Origin: Thunnus maccoyii
Lineage: Eukaryota; Chordata; Actinopteri; Scombriformes; Scombridae
Assembly: GCF_910596095.1 (NCBI RefSeq)
Contig: NC_056551.1
Span: 8,481,001-8,545,000 of the forward strand
Reading direction: 5' to 3'
Length of the DNA: 64,000 nt
The notes beneath the pieces are model-generated. The model had not been told where the DNA came from, made no database searches, and was given only the letters and a program-made list of their open reading frames with translations. This document shows positions 21,692 to 31,300 of this stretch, piece after piece; the first letter of the stretch is position 1; every line of letters starts with the position of its first letter. The position numbers were made by a program, and so were the translations under genes.

Positions 21692-23749
21692 TCATGTTCT
21701 CTGTGATAGTTGATTCCTTCTTCCAAATGGTCTATTCACAGACACATTGCCAGGTGGAGGACGTGCCACTCCTTGTCCACCATCCCATTCCTCCGACATT
21801 GCAACAGGACAGTCTCTGGCCCAGTGGCCCATTTGGCCACACTTCCAACAGGCCTCGCTTCCATCTCTATTGTTAAAGGAGAAGCCTCTACCTCTTCCTC
21901 GTCCTCGACCTCTGCCTCTTACAGGTGGAGCATAATAAGCCATCTGAACCATCTGCAATCTTTCAGCCACTACTTTAGATTTCTTCTTTTGCTGGTTTCT
22001 TTCATCCTGAAGAACAGTCTCAGCATGTATGCAATATCTTTTAATGTCATTCAATCTGGCAGTTTGCCATGCCACACAGTGTCTGACAAAAATAGCTCTC
22101 ACTTCCGGAGACAGACCATCCACCAAGGCCTGTACAAACTGTCTTTCCCACACAGTATCATCGACAGTGTTAGCTGGTTGTTCATTTCCACTATGTGTGT
22201 TAAAAACTTGGAGCTTTCTGAAGAAATAATCATCAAATGATTCTTCTGGTTTTTGCACACATGCATTTACAGTTGTCATATTTATGACTGGTTTAAATTG
22301 TGTCACCAATGCTTGACACAAAGCTGCCAGCTGCGTTTGATAAGGGGCGCCATTTGCAACAGTCCATGGGGCAGCTGGATCCCAATTAGCAGGCTTAACT
22401 TCTCCCCAGGCAAGACCCATCTTAGTAGCACAAACGTGCTCCAATTCAGCAGCAGTGGGTTTACACTGTATTACCATCTTTGCCAAAGCGTCTGCAAAGA
22501 CTTTTCCATTATTCTTAGGGTCTGGAAGTTTGTCAATGATAGCCTGCAATTCTGTTATCTTCCATGGTCTATAAACATGCTGTACACCCCCAGCTCCATT
22601 AGGGCATTCTATCATTGGGCCAAGAAATGTGTCTCCAAAAGCACCTCCACATGCTCCCTCCTCTGGAGCAGCAGACGGAAGATCCAATGTTGAAGCTGAC
22701 ATTGTGGGCTGATAAACAGTTCCTGACCTTGTCATAGCTAGGCCACCTGGATTGAAACTTGTTTTTCTCCTCACCACCATTGGAGTCAACCATTCAGCAG
22801 CACAAAGACGTGGTGTTTTCTGAGGTGTTAGTGTTGGTGGTTTCATGGCTTGCTCCAGCAACCCAGCATATGGTGGAGGGGGACGGCTGATAGGTGACAC
22901 TACAGCAGCTCCTTTACTTTCCTCTGATTCTATAAATACCTCTCCTACAGCTCCTCCTACAGCTCCTTCTCCCAGCTGTGGGTGATATTGTTGCTCACTG
23001 GGAGGAGCCACATCTCCCAACTGTGGAGGAGGACTTCTTGCTGGACAGTCCAACAAATCATCCACCTTATGAACACTGACCATAGTAGTAGAGGGCGGTG
23101 TTATTTTAGGACGACTGCCAATTATCTGCTTCGTGTGACAAATCTTTCGACTGATGGCATCCCATACCCCAACACATTCTATCATATACCCATAATCCCA
23201 ATCAGAAGGGCCTAAAGGACTGGGTGGAGCTGTTAACTCATGCAACAACAATATCTGAGACTTCTCAAAAGAACCACTTCGTGGCCACCGCGAGTCAAAA
23301 TCTGCTACATGATCACAAAATGGCACTGTGTAATAAGTTGTACTCGTTATTTCTTCAACAAGGGCTTTTGGCGTCATTTGTGCCAATTTGTTGTATGTGT
23401 CATCCACACACAAGGAAACAAATGTTCTAACACTTTTACACATTTTTTCAGTTCTTTCTCTATTGTCTGCTTCTTTTTCCCACAATTTCAAACTTTCAAT
23501 TTGTTTTGTCCATCTATCATTAACCTTCTTAGCAGCTCGTACTTTAGCTTTCTTAATTTTATCCTCAAATCTCTTTGCTATTTTTTTTCTCAGATTCCTA
23601 AGAGAAGCATGTTGTAGACTCCCATATTGAGGAAATCCTGAATTCTTATGCCACTTTGGCAAAAATTGTACGGCAACAGAGCCATACTTATCAAACATTT
23701 CTTTTGCTGGACTTTGAAGGTTTTTCTGATTGCTGTTAATGGCACCCAT
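21692..23749 (-). CDS. gag: Gag polyprotein of the provirus
   Basis: 685 codons, starting at an ATG in good context (CGCCATGGG). The N-terminus begins MGAINS, fitting an N-myristoylation signal for membrane targeting. A proline-rich segment has the late-domain motif PPPY at about residues 291-294, which recruits budding machinery. The capsid-like part follows, with a major-homology-like stretch near EESFDDYFFRKL. Before the C-terminus lies a run of alternating Arg-Gly and a single CCHC zinc knuckle (Cys634, Cys637, His642, Cys647), the gammaretroviral number. It ends in UGA followed by CUG, and pol continues in the same frame. No internal stop or frameshift is seen. The 685 residues exceed the roughly 540 of murine leukaemia virus Gag. 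Confidence 0.95.
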   Translation of the reverse strand: MGAINSNQKNLQSPAKEMFDKYGSVAVQFLPKWHKNSGFPQYGSLQHASLRNLRKKIAKRFEDKIKKAKVRAAKKVNDRWTKQIESLKLWEKEADNRERTEKMCKSVRTFVSLCVDDTYNKLAQMTPKALVEEITSTTYYTVPFCDHVADFDSRWPRSGSFEKSQILLLHELTAPPSPLGPSDWDYGYMIECVGVWDAISRKICHTKQIIGSRPKITPPSTTMVSVHKVDDLLDCPARSPPPQLGDVAPPSEQQYHPQLGEGAVGGAVGEVFIESEESKGAAVVSPISRPPPPYAGLLEQAMKPPTLTPQKTPRLCAAEWLTPMVVRRKTSFNPGGLAMTRSGTVYQPTMSASTLDLPSAAPEEGACGGAFGDTFLGPMIECPNGAGGVQHVYRPWKITELQAIIDKLPDPKNNGKVFADALAKMVIQCKPTAAELEHVCATKMGLAWGEVKPANWDPAAPWTVANGAPYQTQLAALCQALVTQFKPVINMTTVNACVQKPEESFDDYFFRKLQVFNTHSGNEQPANTVDDTVWERQFVQALVDGLSPEVRAIFVRHCVAWQTARLNDIKRYCIHAETVLQDERNQQKKKSKVVAERLQMVQMAYYAPPVRGRGRGRGRGRGFSFNNRDGSEACWKCGQMGHWARDCPVAMSEEWDGGQGVARPPPGNVSVNRPFGRRNQLSQRT

Positions 23750-24524
23750 GGCGATTCTGTTCCAATTATATAATACTATGTTAAGATATTTAAATAAACA
23801 CCTTCTAATGAATCTTATATTAACTTCTTCAAAAAGAGAAAGAAAAAAGAAAAAGGAAAGAAACCTTCAAAAAAAACTATCCCTTTTCTTCACCTACTGA
23901 CATGCACTCAGGGACTGAATGAATGTGTGACAAAAATATCTCCCACAGACTAACCGTCTGCTGTAGAAACAGGGGAGACAAAATATGTACCAGCTGTCTG
24001 GTTCCCTAGTCTGACCACTAACCTAATCAGACAAATCACTATTTCTCACACTTCTTTTTGTCCTTTCCTTGTTGAAAAGAACTTAAAAAAATACGCCACA
24101 CCAACTGTGCAGTGCGTTCAATAATTTCAATAGGAGAAAGGAAAATTTGACCTTGCTCATCAAGAGATTGATAATGCATGCGATGTAAATCACCAAAAAG
24201 GTGGACAGGCATCATTAATTACTCATACAAAACAGTCCACATTGAACTATTTTCATTTAGTCTATGCATTCAGCATAACTCACTTTTCGTCTTTATTTAT
24301 TTATTCCATTTATTTATCTTGTGTTTTTTTTTTTTTTTGTTTGTTTTTTTTTTTTCTTCGTGAGTTCAACAACTAATTGTTAGCATTTATGTGGGGAAAA
24401 ATTTCCTGAACTGGTCTACACCCAGACATCAAGCAGACAGAAGCCGCCGACACATAACCACACAGGGAAATGCAGTAACTCAAACAAAGAAAAACAGTAC
24501 CGTACTAAGCGCTTTTTAACAATT

Positions 24525-24748
24525 TACGCAGGCTCACATATTGATAGAACTCTGATCTCACCTCGTATCGTACGCAGGCTCACATATTGATAGAACTCTG
24601 ATCTCACCTCGTAATTTAGGCCTTTTTGGGGACTCTAACCCCTTTATTTATCTGGCTTTTATTTACGCAGGCTCACATATTGATGGAACTCTGATCTCAC
24701 CTCGTATTGTACGCAGGCTCACGTTTGTTATTCCCGATCTTACCTCGC
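24525..24748 (-). repeat. 43-bp leader repeats with splice-donor cores
   Basis: Three copies of a 43-bp unit lie at 24,525-24,567, 24,571-24,613 and 24,664-24,706, with one substitution among them. A diverged fourth copy is at 24,710-24,748. On the coding strand the first three contain CGAG|GTGAGAT and the fourth contains CGAG|GTAAGAT, each a good match to a vertebrate 5' splice site (donor cores at 24,557-24,563, 24,603-24,609, 24,696-24,702 and 24,739-24,745). One or more could be the donor for the spliced env RNA. Which is used cannot be told from sequence. Confidence 0.8.
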
Positions 24749-24871
24749 ACTTTTAGCCTTGGGGACTCTAACCCCTATTAGCTTTTATCAAGGACTCTAA
24801 CCTTGAAAGGGACCCTGGCAGCGGACTCTAACCCTGCCTTTTTTACAGTGCACACAGGGGACTCCAACCCC
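24628..24871 (-). other. Array of five covarying leader stem-loops
   Basis: Five short inverted repeats lie at 24,628-24,642, 24,761-24,775, 24,789-24,805, 24,818-24,837 and 24,857-24,871. In the RNA sense each places the loop UUAGAGU (UUGGAGU in the last) on a GG/CC base. The outer stem pairs differ in compensating ways: GGGG/CCCC three times, CAAGG/CCUUG once, and GCAG paired with CUGC around one bulged G once. Conserved loops with covarying stems indicate selection on RNA structure. Position in the leader, upstream of gag, suggests a packaging or dimerisation signal; that role is inference. Confidence 0.75.
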
Positions 24872-25167
24872 AAAACCAACCTTATGACTCCACTATTTCA
24901 ACAACCAACAATGCATAGTCAAACCCACCAATTTAGAATTTAGAAGCAACAAACAAATGCAATTTCCACATAATCAGATCAACAGTTGCCAATACAAGTC
25001 CCCATAAAAGTGGTTCTTTCAACTTACTGCCGTCCCGTTTCTCGAAAGGAAGACGTCAGGCGTCCCGAAAAAACCCTTTCTTACTGGGCGTCGAGGTTCC
25101 TCAGTCTCCTAGGACTGTCCCGATCGTGGAGTCCGTCAGTCTTACGAGAAAAGGTCGGCAGGTTAGC

Positions 25168-25185
25168 ATCCCGGACGAGCCCCCA
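25168..25185 (-). promoter_or_regulatory. Primer-binding site for tRNA-Pro
   Basis: Read on the minus strand the 18 bases are TGGGGGCTCGTCCGGGAT, beginning two bases after the 5' LTR. This is the proline-tRNA complement used by many gammaretroviruses such as murine leukaemia virus. All 18 positions fit the motif as I recall it, so first-strand synthesis is predicted to be primed by proline tRNA. Confidence 0.95.
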
Positions 25186-25187
25186 AA

Positions 25188-25850
25188 TGTAATGGGAAAT
25201 TGCTGATCACTCAATAAACACACAAGAGAGCATTGTCAGGTTATGAAATAGTGTAATCAAATAATACAATCAGAAGTATAATGCATCATAGTTCTGGAGA
25301 CAAAGATACGTACCACCTAGCTATCTTTTCTTTGTCTGAAAGGTTGGCACTTAACCAGTCCCTTAAATACTACTTGTACAGAATTTATGACATCTGCTTA
25401 CTAACCTTACAGGTCAGCAACCAACCCTCAGATAGAAACATAGGTCAGAAGTTCAGCTAACCTAGGAACAGTCTTTCTTTACGACCATATATGACAGTAC
25501 ATAAGCACCAAGTAGCATCACAAAATAACATCCCTGCTATATTAAATTAAGGACAAACCACACTATCCTCTAAAGCTTATCAGTTTTACACATAAACATC
25601 TACATAACTACAGTTTATCTTATCACTGGCTCAGGTAAGGGTATAACAGAATAAACTTAACTGTTAAACACACAACTGCCTCATCTTACACAGCAAAGAA
25701 CTAAGTTTAGAATATATATAGCACAGAGGAATTTAGAACATGTGTAAAACACTAACTAACACTAAACTGAACTTAAACACTGTCTGAAACATGTATGATA
25801 TATTGAAGAAATACATCAAATGATAACCTGTGATTCAGTTTTCTTTTACA
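25188..25850 (-). repeat. 5' LTR of the provirus
   Basis: A 663-bp terminal repeat with the same TGTAA/TTACA ends as the left copy, followed on its coding strand by TT and then the primer-binding site. The outer edge abuts the second ACAT of the target duplication. As the upstream LTR it should contain the promoter that drives the proviral RNA. Confidence 0.96.
25713..25721 (-). promoter_or_regulatory. Candidate TATA box in the 5' LTR
   Basis: The minus strand reads CTATATATATT about 130 bp into the LTR. A second candidate, TATTTAAG at 25,362-25,369 about 480 bp into the LTR, would give a more usual U3 length. The sequence does not decide between them, and the transcription start is not known. 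Confidence 0.3.
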
Positions 25851-25854
25851 ACAT

Positions 25855-26789
25855 CCACTGGGTTAAAGTTTGGGAAAAAGTAAATAAGGTGTGTTGTAAA
25901 AATCTTTCAGGTGCCCATAGCACAAAAAAACAACCCAATATATTTGCAGGGGGTTGAAAGAACTTTTGATCAATACCAAAAGTTTGGTTATTACTTCGGT
26001 AGGTGTTTAGATTTCTGGCTTTCAAAACATGCTTTTCAATTTTCAACATTCTATTATTATGTGATTTTTTTTTTCATTTCTGACTTTTACAGTACACATA
26101 AGCTGTGCCAGCAGTCTGTTGATGCCACAGCAAATCCTTGGTCACTCATCAAGTTCAACTAAATCATAAATGACTTCATGCCCTTTGAGTTGCACATTTT
26201 TAGCACAGACATTCAACCCTGTCCAGCTCATGTTATGGCCATGACCAAATTATATTCTGTAATTAATAGTTAAAGAATGTGTAAATAAAAGTGTGAATCC
26301 CCATCTGAGACTTTTTTTTTTTTTTTTTTTTTTAAAGGATGAAAAAACTCTTAAAGGGTAACTAAACAGATATATGTAACTAAAAAATCTTCAGTTGTAA
26401 AATAGGAATTAGATGGAAGCACAGAAAACTTTTGCATAGAACTTTTGCTAATGTGTGCAAGTGATACTTTCAACAACTTACAGAGTTATGGTAACTGGAA
26501 ATGTGGAAAGCCACAGTAAATAATGAATGAATCACCTTGACTGATGGGCAGTAAAAACCTAAGGCAGCACCCATCCCTTCCATCAACTCCTTAGATCAAT
26601 AAACAAAACATTAAATACGACTTTTATGCACCATATAAATAGTTTGCACTGCTACAATAAATAAACCAGAGGTTGAAACATGGATCTAGAATCATAAGTC
26701 AAAACTGGGAATAAATTGAGTGCAATATTAATATTTCTCATCCTTGAATCCAAATTATTGGGAGAGCAAAACATCATGTAAAAAAAACT
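25855..26789. other. Flank between provirus and PIGO 3' end
   Basis: AT-rich, with an oligo-T run near 26,312-26,333. No gene or bordered repeat was recognised. Confidence 0.5.
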
Positions 26790-26795
26790 TTTATT
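26790..26795 (-). terminator. PIGO: Candidate poly(A) signal of PIGO
   Basis: AATAAA on the minus strand, the first canonical hexamer I find downstream of the PIGO stop, implying a 3' UTR of about 1.5 kb. An alternative ATTAAA lies at 27,113-27,118. Transcript data are needed to choose. Confidence 0.4.
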
Positions 26796-28323
26796 ACAGT
26801 TTTCACAGAATGTAAAATCATTTTAGTTATTTATATATTAAACTTTTTTTTCCTTTTTTAAACAGAAACAAATGTGCCATCTTCATACAACCACGCCAAA
26901 CCATCAATTGGGCTGACGACCCATCACTCCCGTACAACAGCCTGAGGAATGCAGTACTAGTGTAGCTAATTCAACCTGAGCTCAACATCTCTTCGATATC
27001 ATGTATTAGCTAATGAGCTTCGGCTGCTGACTACAGCCGCAGCACAGTAACAGATCTGACTCAGAGGTCCTGCAGAAATAAATTAACTGACAGTGTTTGT
27101 GGAGGTCCTGGATTTAATGACCATGTCAACTTGATGACATCATACACAAAAAAAAAAAGGCATTTGTTAAAAGGTAGGCACCTATTCCCGGGAAAAGGTG
27201 TACAAGACCTAATTAAGACAAAAGTTTCATTTGAGATTAGAAAACTCAGTGATTAATAAAATCTTAATTATAAATAGGCATTAGAGTTAGGAATCAAAAC
27301 CCTAAAAAACATAAAAGACCATGGCAGATTAAGTACCCAAAACTGTAAAAAAAACAAAAGCTAACTGCACAGTAATACTCTATGAATTGGCAGTAACCAG
27401 ACAACACTGGTTATTTCAACATCTTGAAAATACAAAAACATAGAAAAAATGGAAAAAAACTTCCTCCAGCAGACACTTAGATGACAGACATGCTGTAATG
27501 CACTTGGATGGATTTCGGCAAATGGAGTAGACCCGCTTGTGAATTGATAATACACTAGCTCCAGACATCGGGTGATAGAAGCTTTAGTTGCACACTAATT
27601 GTAAATCACTATGGAAAAGGGTCAGCTAAATGGCTCAGGTGTAAATCTAATTGTCAGTTCTACCAGGGAAAATTCTCTAATTGATATTTTACTGTTTTTT
27701 TTAACAACATGAGACTGTCAAATCAGCCATTCTGTCACATACAATATGCGTATTTCAGCCTAAGTAATGAAGTGTTTAAAAAACCTTCACATATTTAAGG
27801 CCAAATTTGTTTAAATGCTGAGGCAGCTGTGACAGGTGTGTAGCTTTTTTCTGTATGTAGTTACTGAAGGTTTTTGACTGCTGCACTATGAACCACTTGC
27901 AAGACTGTCTTGCTTGAAGAGCTTGGAAGTTTTCATCCACAAGTCAGAAAACAGGAGTTTAGGAGAAACATTCAGAAACCGTTGTTTCCTCTTTTAACCG
28001 CATACAATCTGGGCCTCAGAGGCCTTAATCCTCAATAACTGTATGAGGGTTTACAAGCTTATCGCCAAAAAACACCACATATAAAAAAGTCCAACGCTGA
28101 GTTCGGTTGACGTGCAGAAGTCCCTCTGGCTGAAAGATGGGCCTCAGTATCAGTATTGTACTACTTAGCCCTCAATAGAGTTAAGAGGCAACCTCACTTG
28201 ACATGTTTGTGGGAGTCTTTATGTTGGACACGAATGGCAATGTTTGTATAAAAAAACTTTACGGTTACCACCATGTCCATTTACTCTGTGGCACAGTGAG
28301 CTCTGGTGGGCTGTGGTGGTAAA

Positions 28324-28341
28324 GCAGCAGCAGCAGCAGCA
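28324..28341 (-). repeat. (CTG)n run in PIGO 3' UTR
   Basis: On the coding strand a run of six CTG-type triplets starts about 10 bases after the PIGO stop codon. Confidence 0.8.
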
Positions 28342-28350
28342 GCGCCGTCG

Positions 28351-31300
28351 CTACCTGGATGCATCGGGGATGAGTCTCTTAAACCAGCGGCCCACGGCCA
28401 AATCTATTCTCAGCACTAATGTGACCCCGATCAGCAGAAACACGCTGCTCACCAGGAACCCTGAGGCCTCGAACATTAACCTGGAGGGAGAAAACACAGG
28501 ACTTTGACCATTGGAATCACCGTTAAAAACAGTTCCAACTTCCTGGTTTCAATATTCATCTCAAATTCAAGCTTACCAACCTTTTCAAACCTGAAAGTGT
28601 TAACTTTATCTGTGCAATATGACTACATAACAACATGACAATATGGTACATGCCAACGACATAATATAACTCTATATAATGCTGATCAGAAAATGCAACT
28701 CCAAACTCCAAAAACTGTTTTGTTGAAATTGAAATATGTATAAAATTGACATGTTTATTTAAAATACTTATAAAAACACATAATTTGATGAGATGTCATA
28801 GGAAACAACATTTCATGCTCACAATTATTTTAAAATACTGGTAAAGAAAGGCCAATTATGTAATAACTGAAAAAAGACAGGCCTTTCTACAGATGTAAAT
28901 GTGCACATATGCATTACAGTTGTTGTTTACAGCAAAGCAGACTTGCAATCACTAATGTGTGTTGAGTGACCTGAGTAAGTGGTTTGCAGTTATACCGTGT
29001 CCATATCCTCAAAAGCCTTTACTGTCAGTGAATTTGCATGAGCTGGGAAATCCATTCAGGCACTTACTTGGGTGCGAAAACCTTCCACACCATTAGGTGT
29101 CTCCTGAGGATAGCAGCTGCACAGACTGAAGCAAAGACCTGTGAAAACAGCACAGATACTTAGTGGAGTGATGCGATACTGATACACATTCTAAAAGGTG
29201 GAACTGAGCCAAAGAAATAAAAAAGAAATGATCCTCATACTAAAAGGGGACTTAATCCCAGCTCATAGATTCCTAAACTGAATGACATGTTTTTGTTTGG
29301 TGACACTTGATCATTTGGAGACTTCATTATGTGAATTTATACAGACATTCTTAGTCTATGGTGGTACCTGTGCTCCAAGAATAAAGAGGTAGCGTGTTGA
29401 GAGTTGTAGGAGAGCAGAGCTGAACTGCTGGGGGTTTTCTCTCAGTCTCATCTCCATCACAGCGTCCTCTCCTTCTTCTCCGCAAGCTCTTACTCCTCTG
29501 CCCCCACGTACCTCACACACCAGAGGCCAGAACAGTAGCAATGGACAACCCACTGAAGACAATGAGACATGAGACACAAAATCAGCAAGTCAACAGGTTC
29601 ACCATTTCATTTCTAGCATTCTAAAAATCTGTTTCCTTTTTACTCTTTTACTTTTAACTACTTTGGTGTTCGACAGAAACACTCTGGCGTGACAAATATC
29701 TGCTTTACCAACCAAGCTTAACTGAAAGTGGTGCAGCTACCAGGTTCAACTGAGATGTTATATTCAGTAGTCTCTGTATTGTTTACATTTTTTGGGGACC
29801 GAACGTCACACTGACTTACATATTATTTAAAAAACAATTAAAGAACAAACTTTTTCAGCAGTGTTCCCAATATTGCACTTTAATTTTCCCTTTTAACATA
29901 TTTTAAACATTGATGGGAATGTGTTTATTATAAGAGTTGTTGAGATAAAGATTAAAATTCATGATGCCATAACATAATGTTTCAATATGTTAGATTTATA
30001 CTAACAAAGTATACTTGTAGTTTGTTATAACTGAAAAAAACTTTTTTAAAATAAATAAAAGCTTTTTAACTTTTGTACTTTAACTAAGCAATGTCCCGCT
30101 GTGTAACACTGCAAATATGAATCATTTATTAATAAAAATGATAAATAATCCACAACACACTGAATACATCATATATGAATGCATGGTTTTAATTAAATTA
30201 TCATTTAATTCAAGTAATTTTAAAATATTTTCTATTGCTTAGTTTATTCTTATTCTTTGTTTATGCTGAACCTCATCATTTATAGCAACTGAATCCTATT
30301 ACTTTTTCAGATGCAGCAGCCTCATTTCCCTAAAGAATCATGGTTTTTTTAAATCATATTAAACTTGCTAACTGCTTCACTCTTAAGTAGGATCGCTACC
30401 TGCAAACAGGATGTGTGAGGCAAAGGTGTTGAGGGTAACCAGTGAGGCGGGTAGCATGGTGCCTGTGTGTCCATCAGGGAATCCCACGAAGGCAGCGCCC
30501 CACTGGATTGAGGGGAAGGTGGGCAGGTGACCTGTGGCATGGAAGAACTGGGTGGCAGCCAGGGACCAGAGCACAACGGGCGTCCAGGGCACGTTAAAGC
30601 CACCTGAGGGAAACAACGAGAAGTGGTGTGAGCGTAACCGAGGTAACCAAAATGCAATGACTCAAGAAGAGGCAAACAAACCAGAAAAGAAAAGCTCTGT
30701 GTGTGTGATTCTGAGTATCTCACCAGGATATGTTCCATGCAGGCCACTGAGGGTGGTGGAGGAGGCGTGAATGTGCAACAGAGCTCCCATTTCTAGCAGC
30801 AGCAGGAGGAAAGACAGAGCCATGCCCTCTGGGTGCAGCAGCAGCAGACCTATCCCCAGCAGGCCACAGAACAGAAGCAAAGGGGCAGAGTAGACCGTTC
30901 CCAGTCCGTAGGCCTCCACAGCAGGCCTGCTGTCCACCTCGCCGCCCCCGCTCAGCTCTCCGTCATCCAGGGAACGACGCATGCGCTGGTAGATCTGGGG
31001 GATGAGGTGGTGCAGCTCTGCTTGGGGGCTGATGCCGGTGCTGGCTCGGTAACGGGGTGGGGGTAGAGAGGAGCCCCTGGCTGAAGCTGTGGCCCTTGTC
31101 TTCACGAACACAGTGAGAGGGTCTAGCCAGATCAGGAAAAGACCCAGTCCCAGGAGACAGAAGGCAGCCCTGGGGAGGGCCAGCTGTGCCAGGCTGATCA
31201 GCTGGGCCAGATTCCTGAAGCTGTCCTCTGGAGTGGCACTAACAGCCCAGTGCAGCCCCAGGCACACAGACAGCAGTGGTAGGATCCAGCGGGCTGTGAA

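Larger units (their letters stand above)
23750..25167 (-). other. Proviral 5' leader
   Basis: About 1.4 kb between primer-binding site and gag start, long for a simple retrovirus. It contains the stem-loop array and donor repeats listed separately, then an A-rich coding-strand tract around 24,290-24,360 (two runs of A13-A14 separated by CAAACA). I see no long reading frame upstream of and in frame with gag, so no glyco-Gag-like extension is supported. Confidence 0.7.
14965..25850 (-). mobile_element. Intact gammaretrovirus-like endogenous provirus
   Basis: A complete 10,886-bp provirus on the minus strand, so the right LTR is the 5' one. It is flanked by ACAT on both sides (14,961-14,964 and 25,851-25,854), a 4-bp target duplication as made by gammaretroviral integrases. 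The order from the 5' end is LTR, proline-tRNA PBS, a 1.4-kb leader, gag, pol (same frame after one UGA), env, polypurine tract, LTR. All three genes are open. Reading the two 663-bp LTRs side by side I found no difference, implying very recent integration, possibly polymorphic. Gamma-like traits are the single CCHC knuckle in Gag, the YVDD reverse transcriptase, the GPY/F-type integrase tail, in-frame gag-pol and the PBS. It lies about 0.9 kb beyond the predicted PIGO poly(A) signal, in the same orientation as that gene. Confidence 0.96.

Noticed and set aside
17259..23630. Many plus-strand open frames of 60-180 codons opposite gag, pol and env
   Set aside because: They are antisense shadows of the three long proviral genes and have no protein-like similarity or start context of their own.
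24525..24871. CRISPR-like array
   Set aside because: The repeats are inside a retroviral leader in an animal genome, spacers are not of uniform length, and no cas genes exist; they are leader repeats and hairpins.
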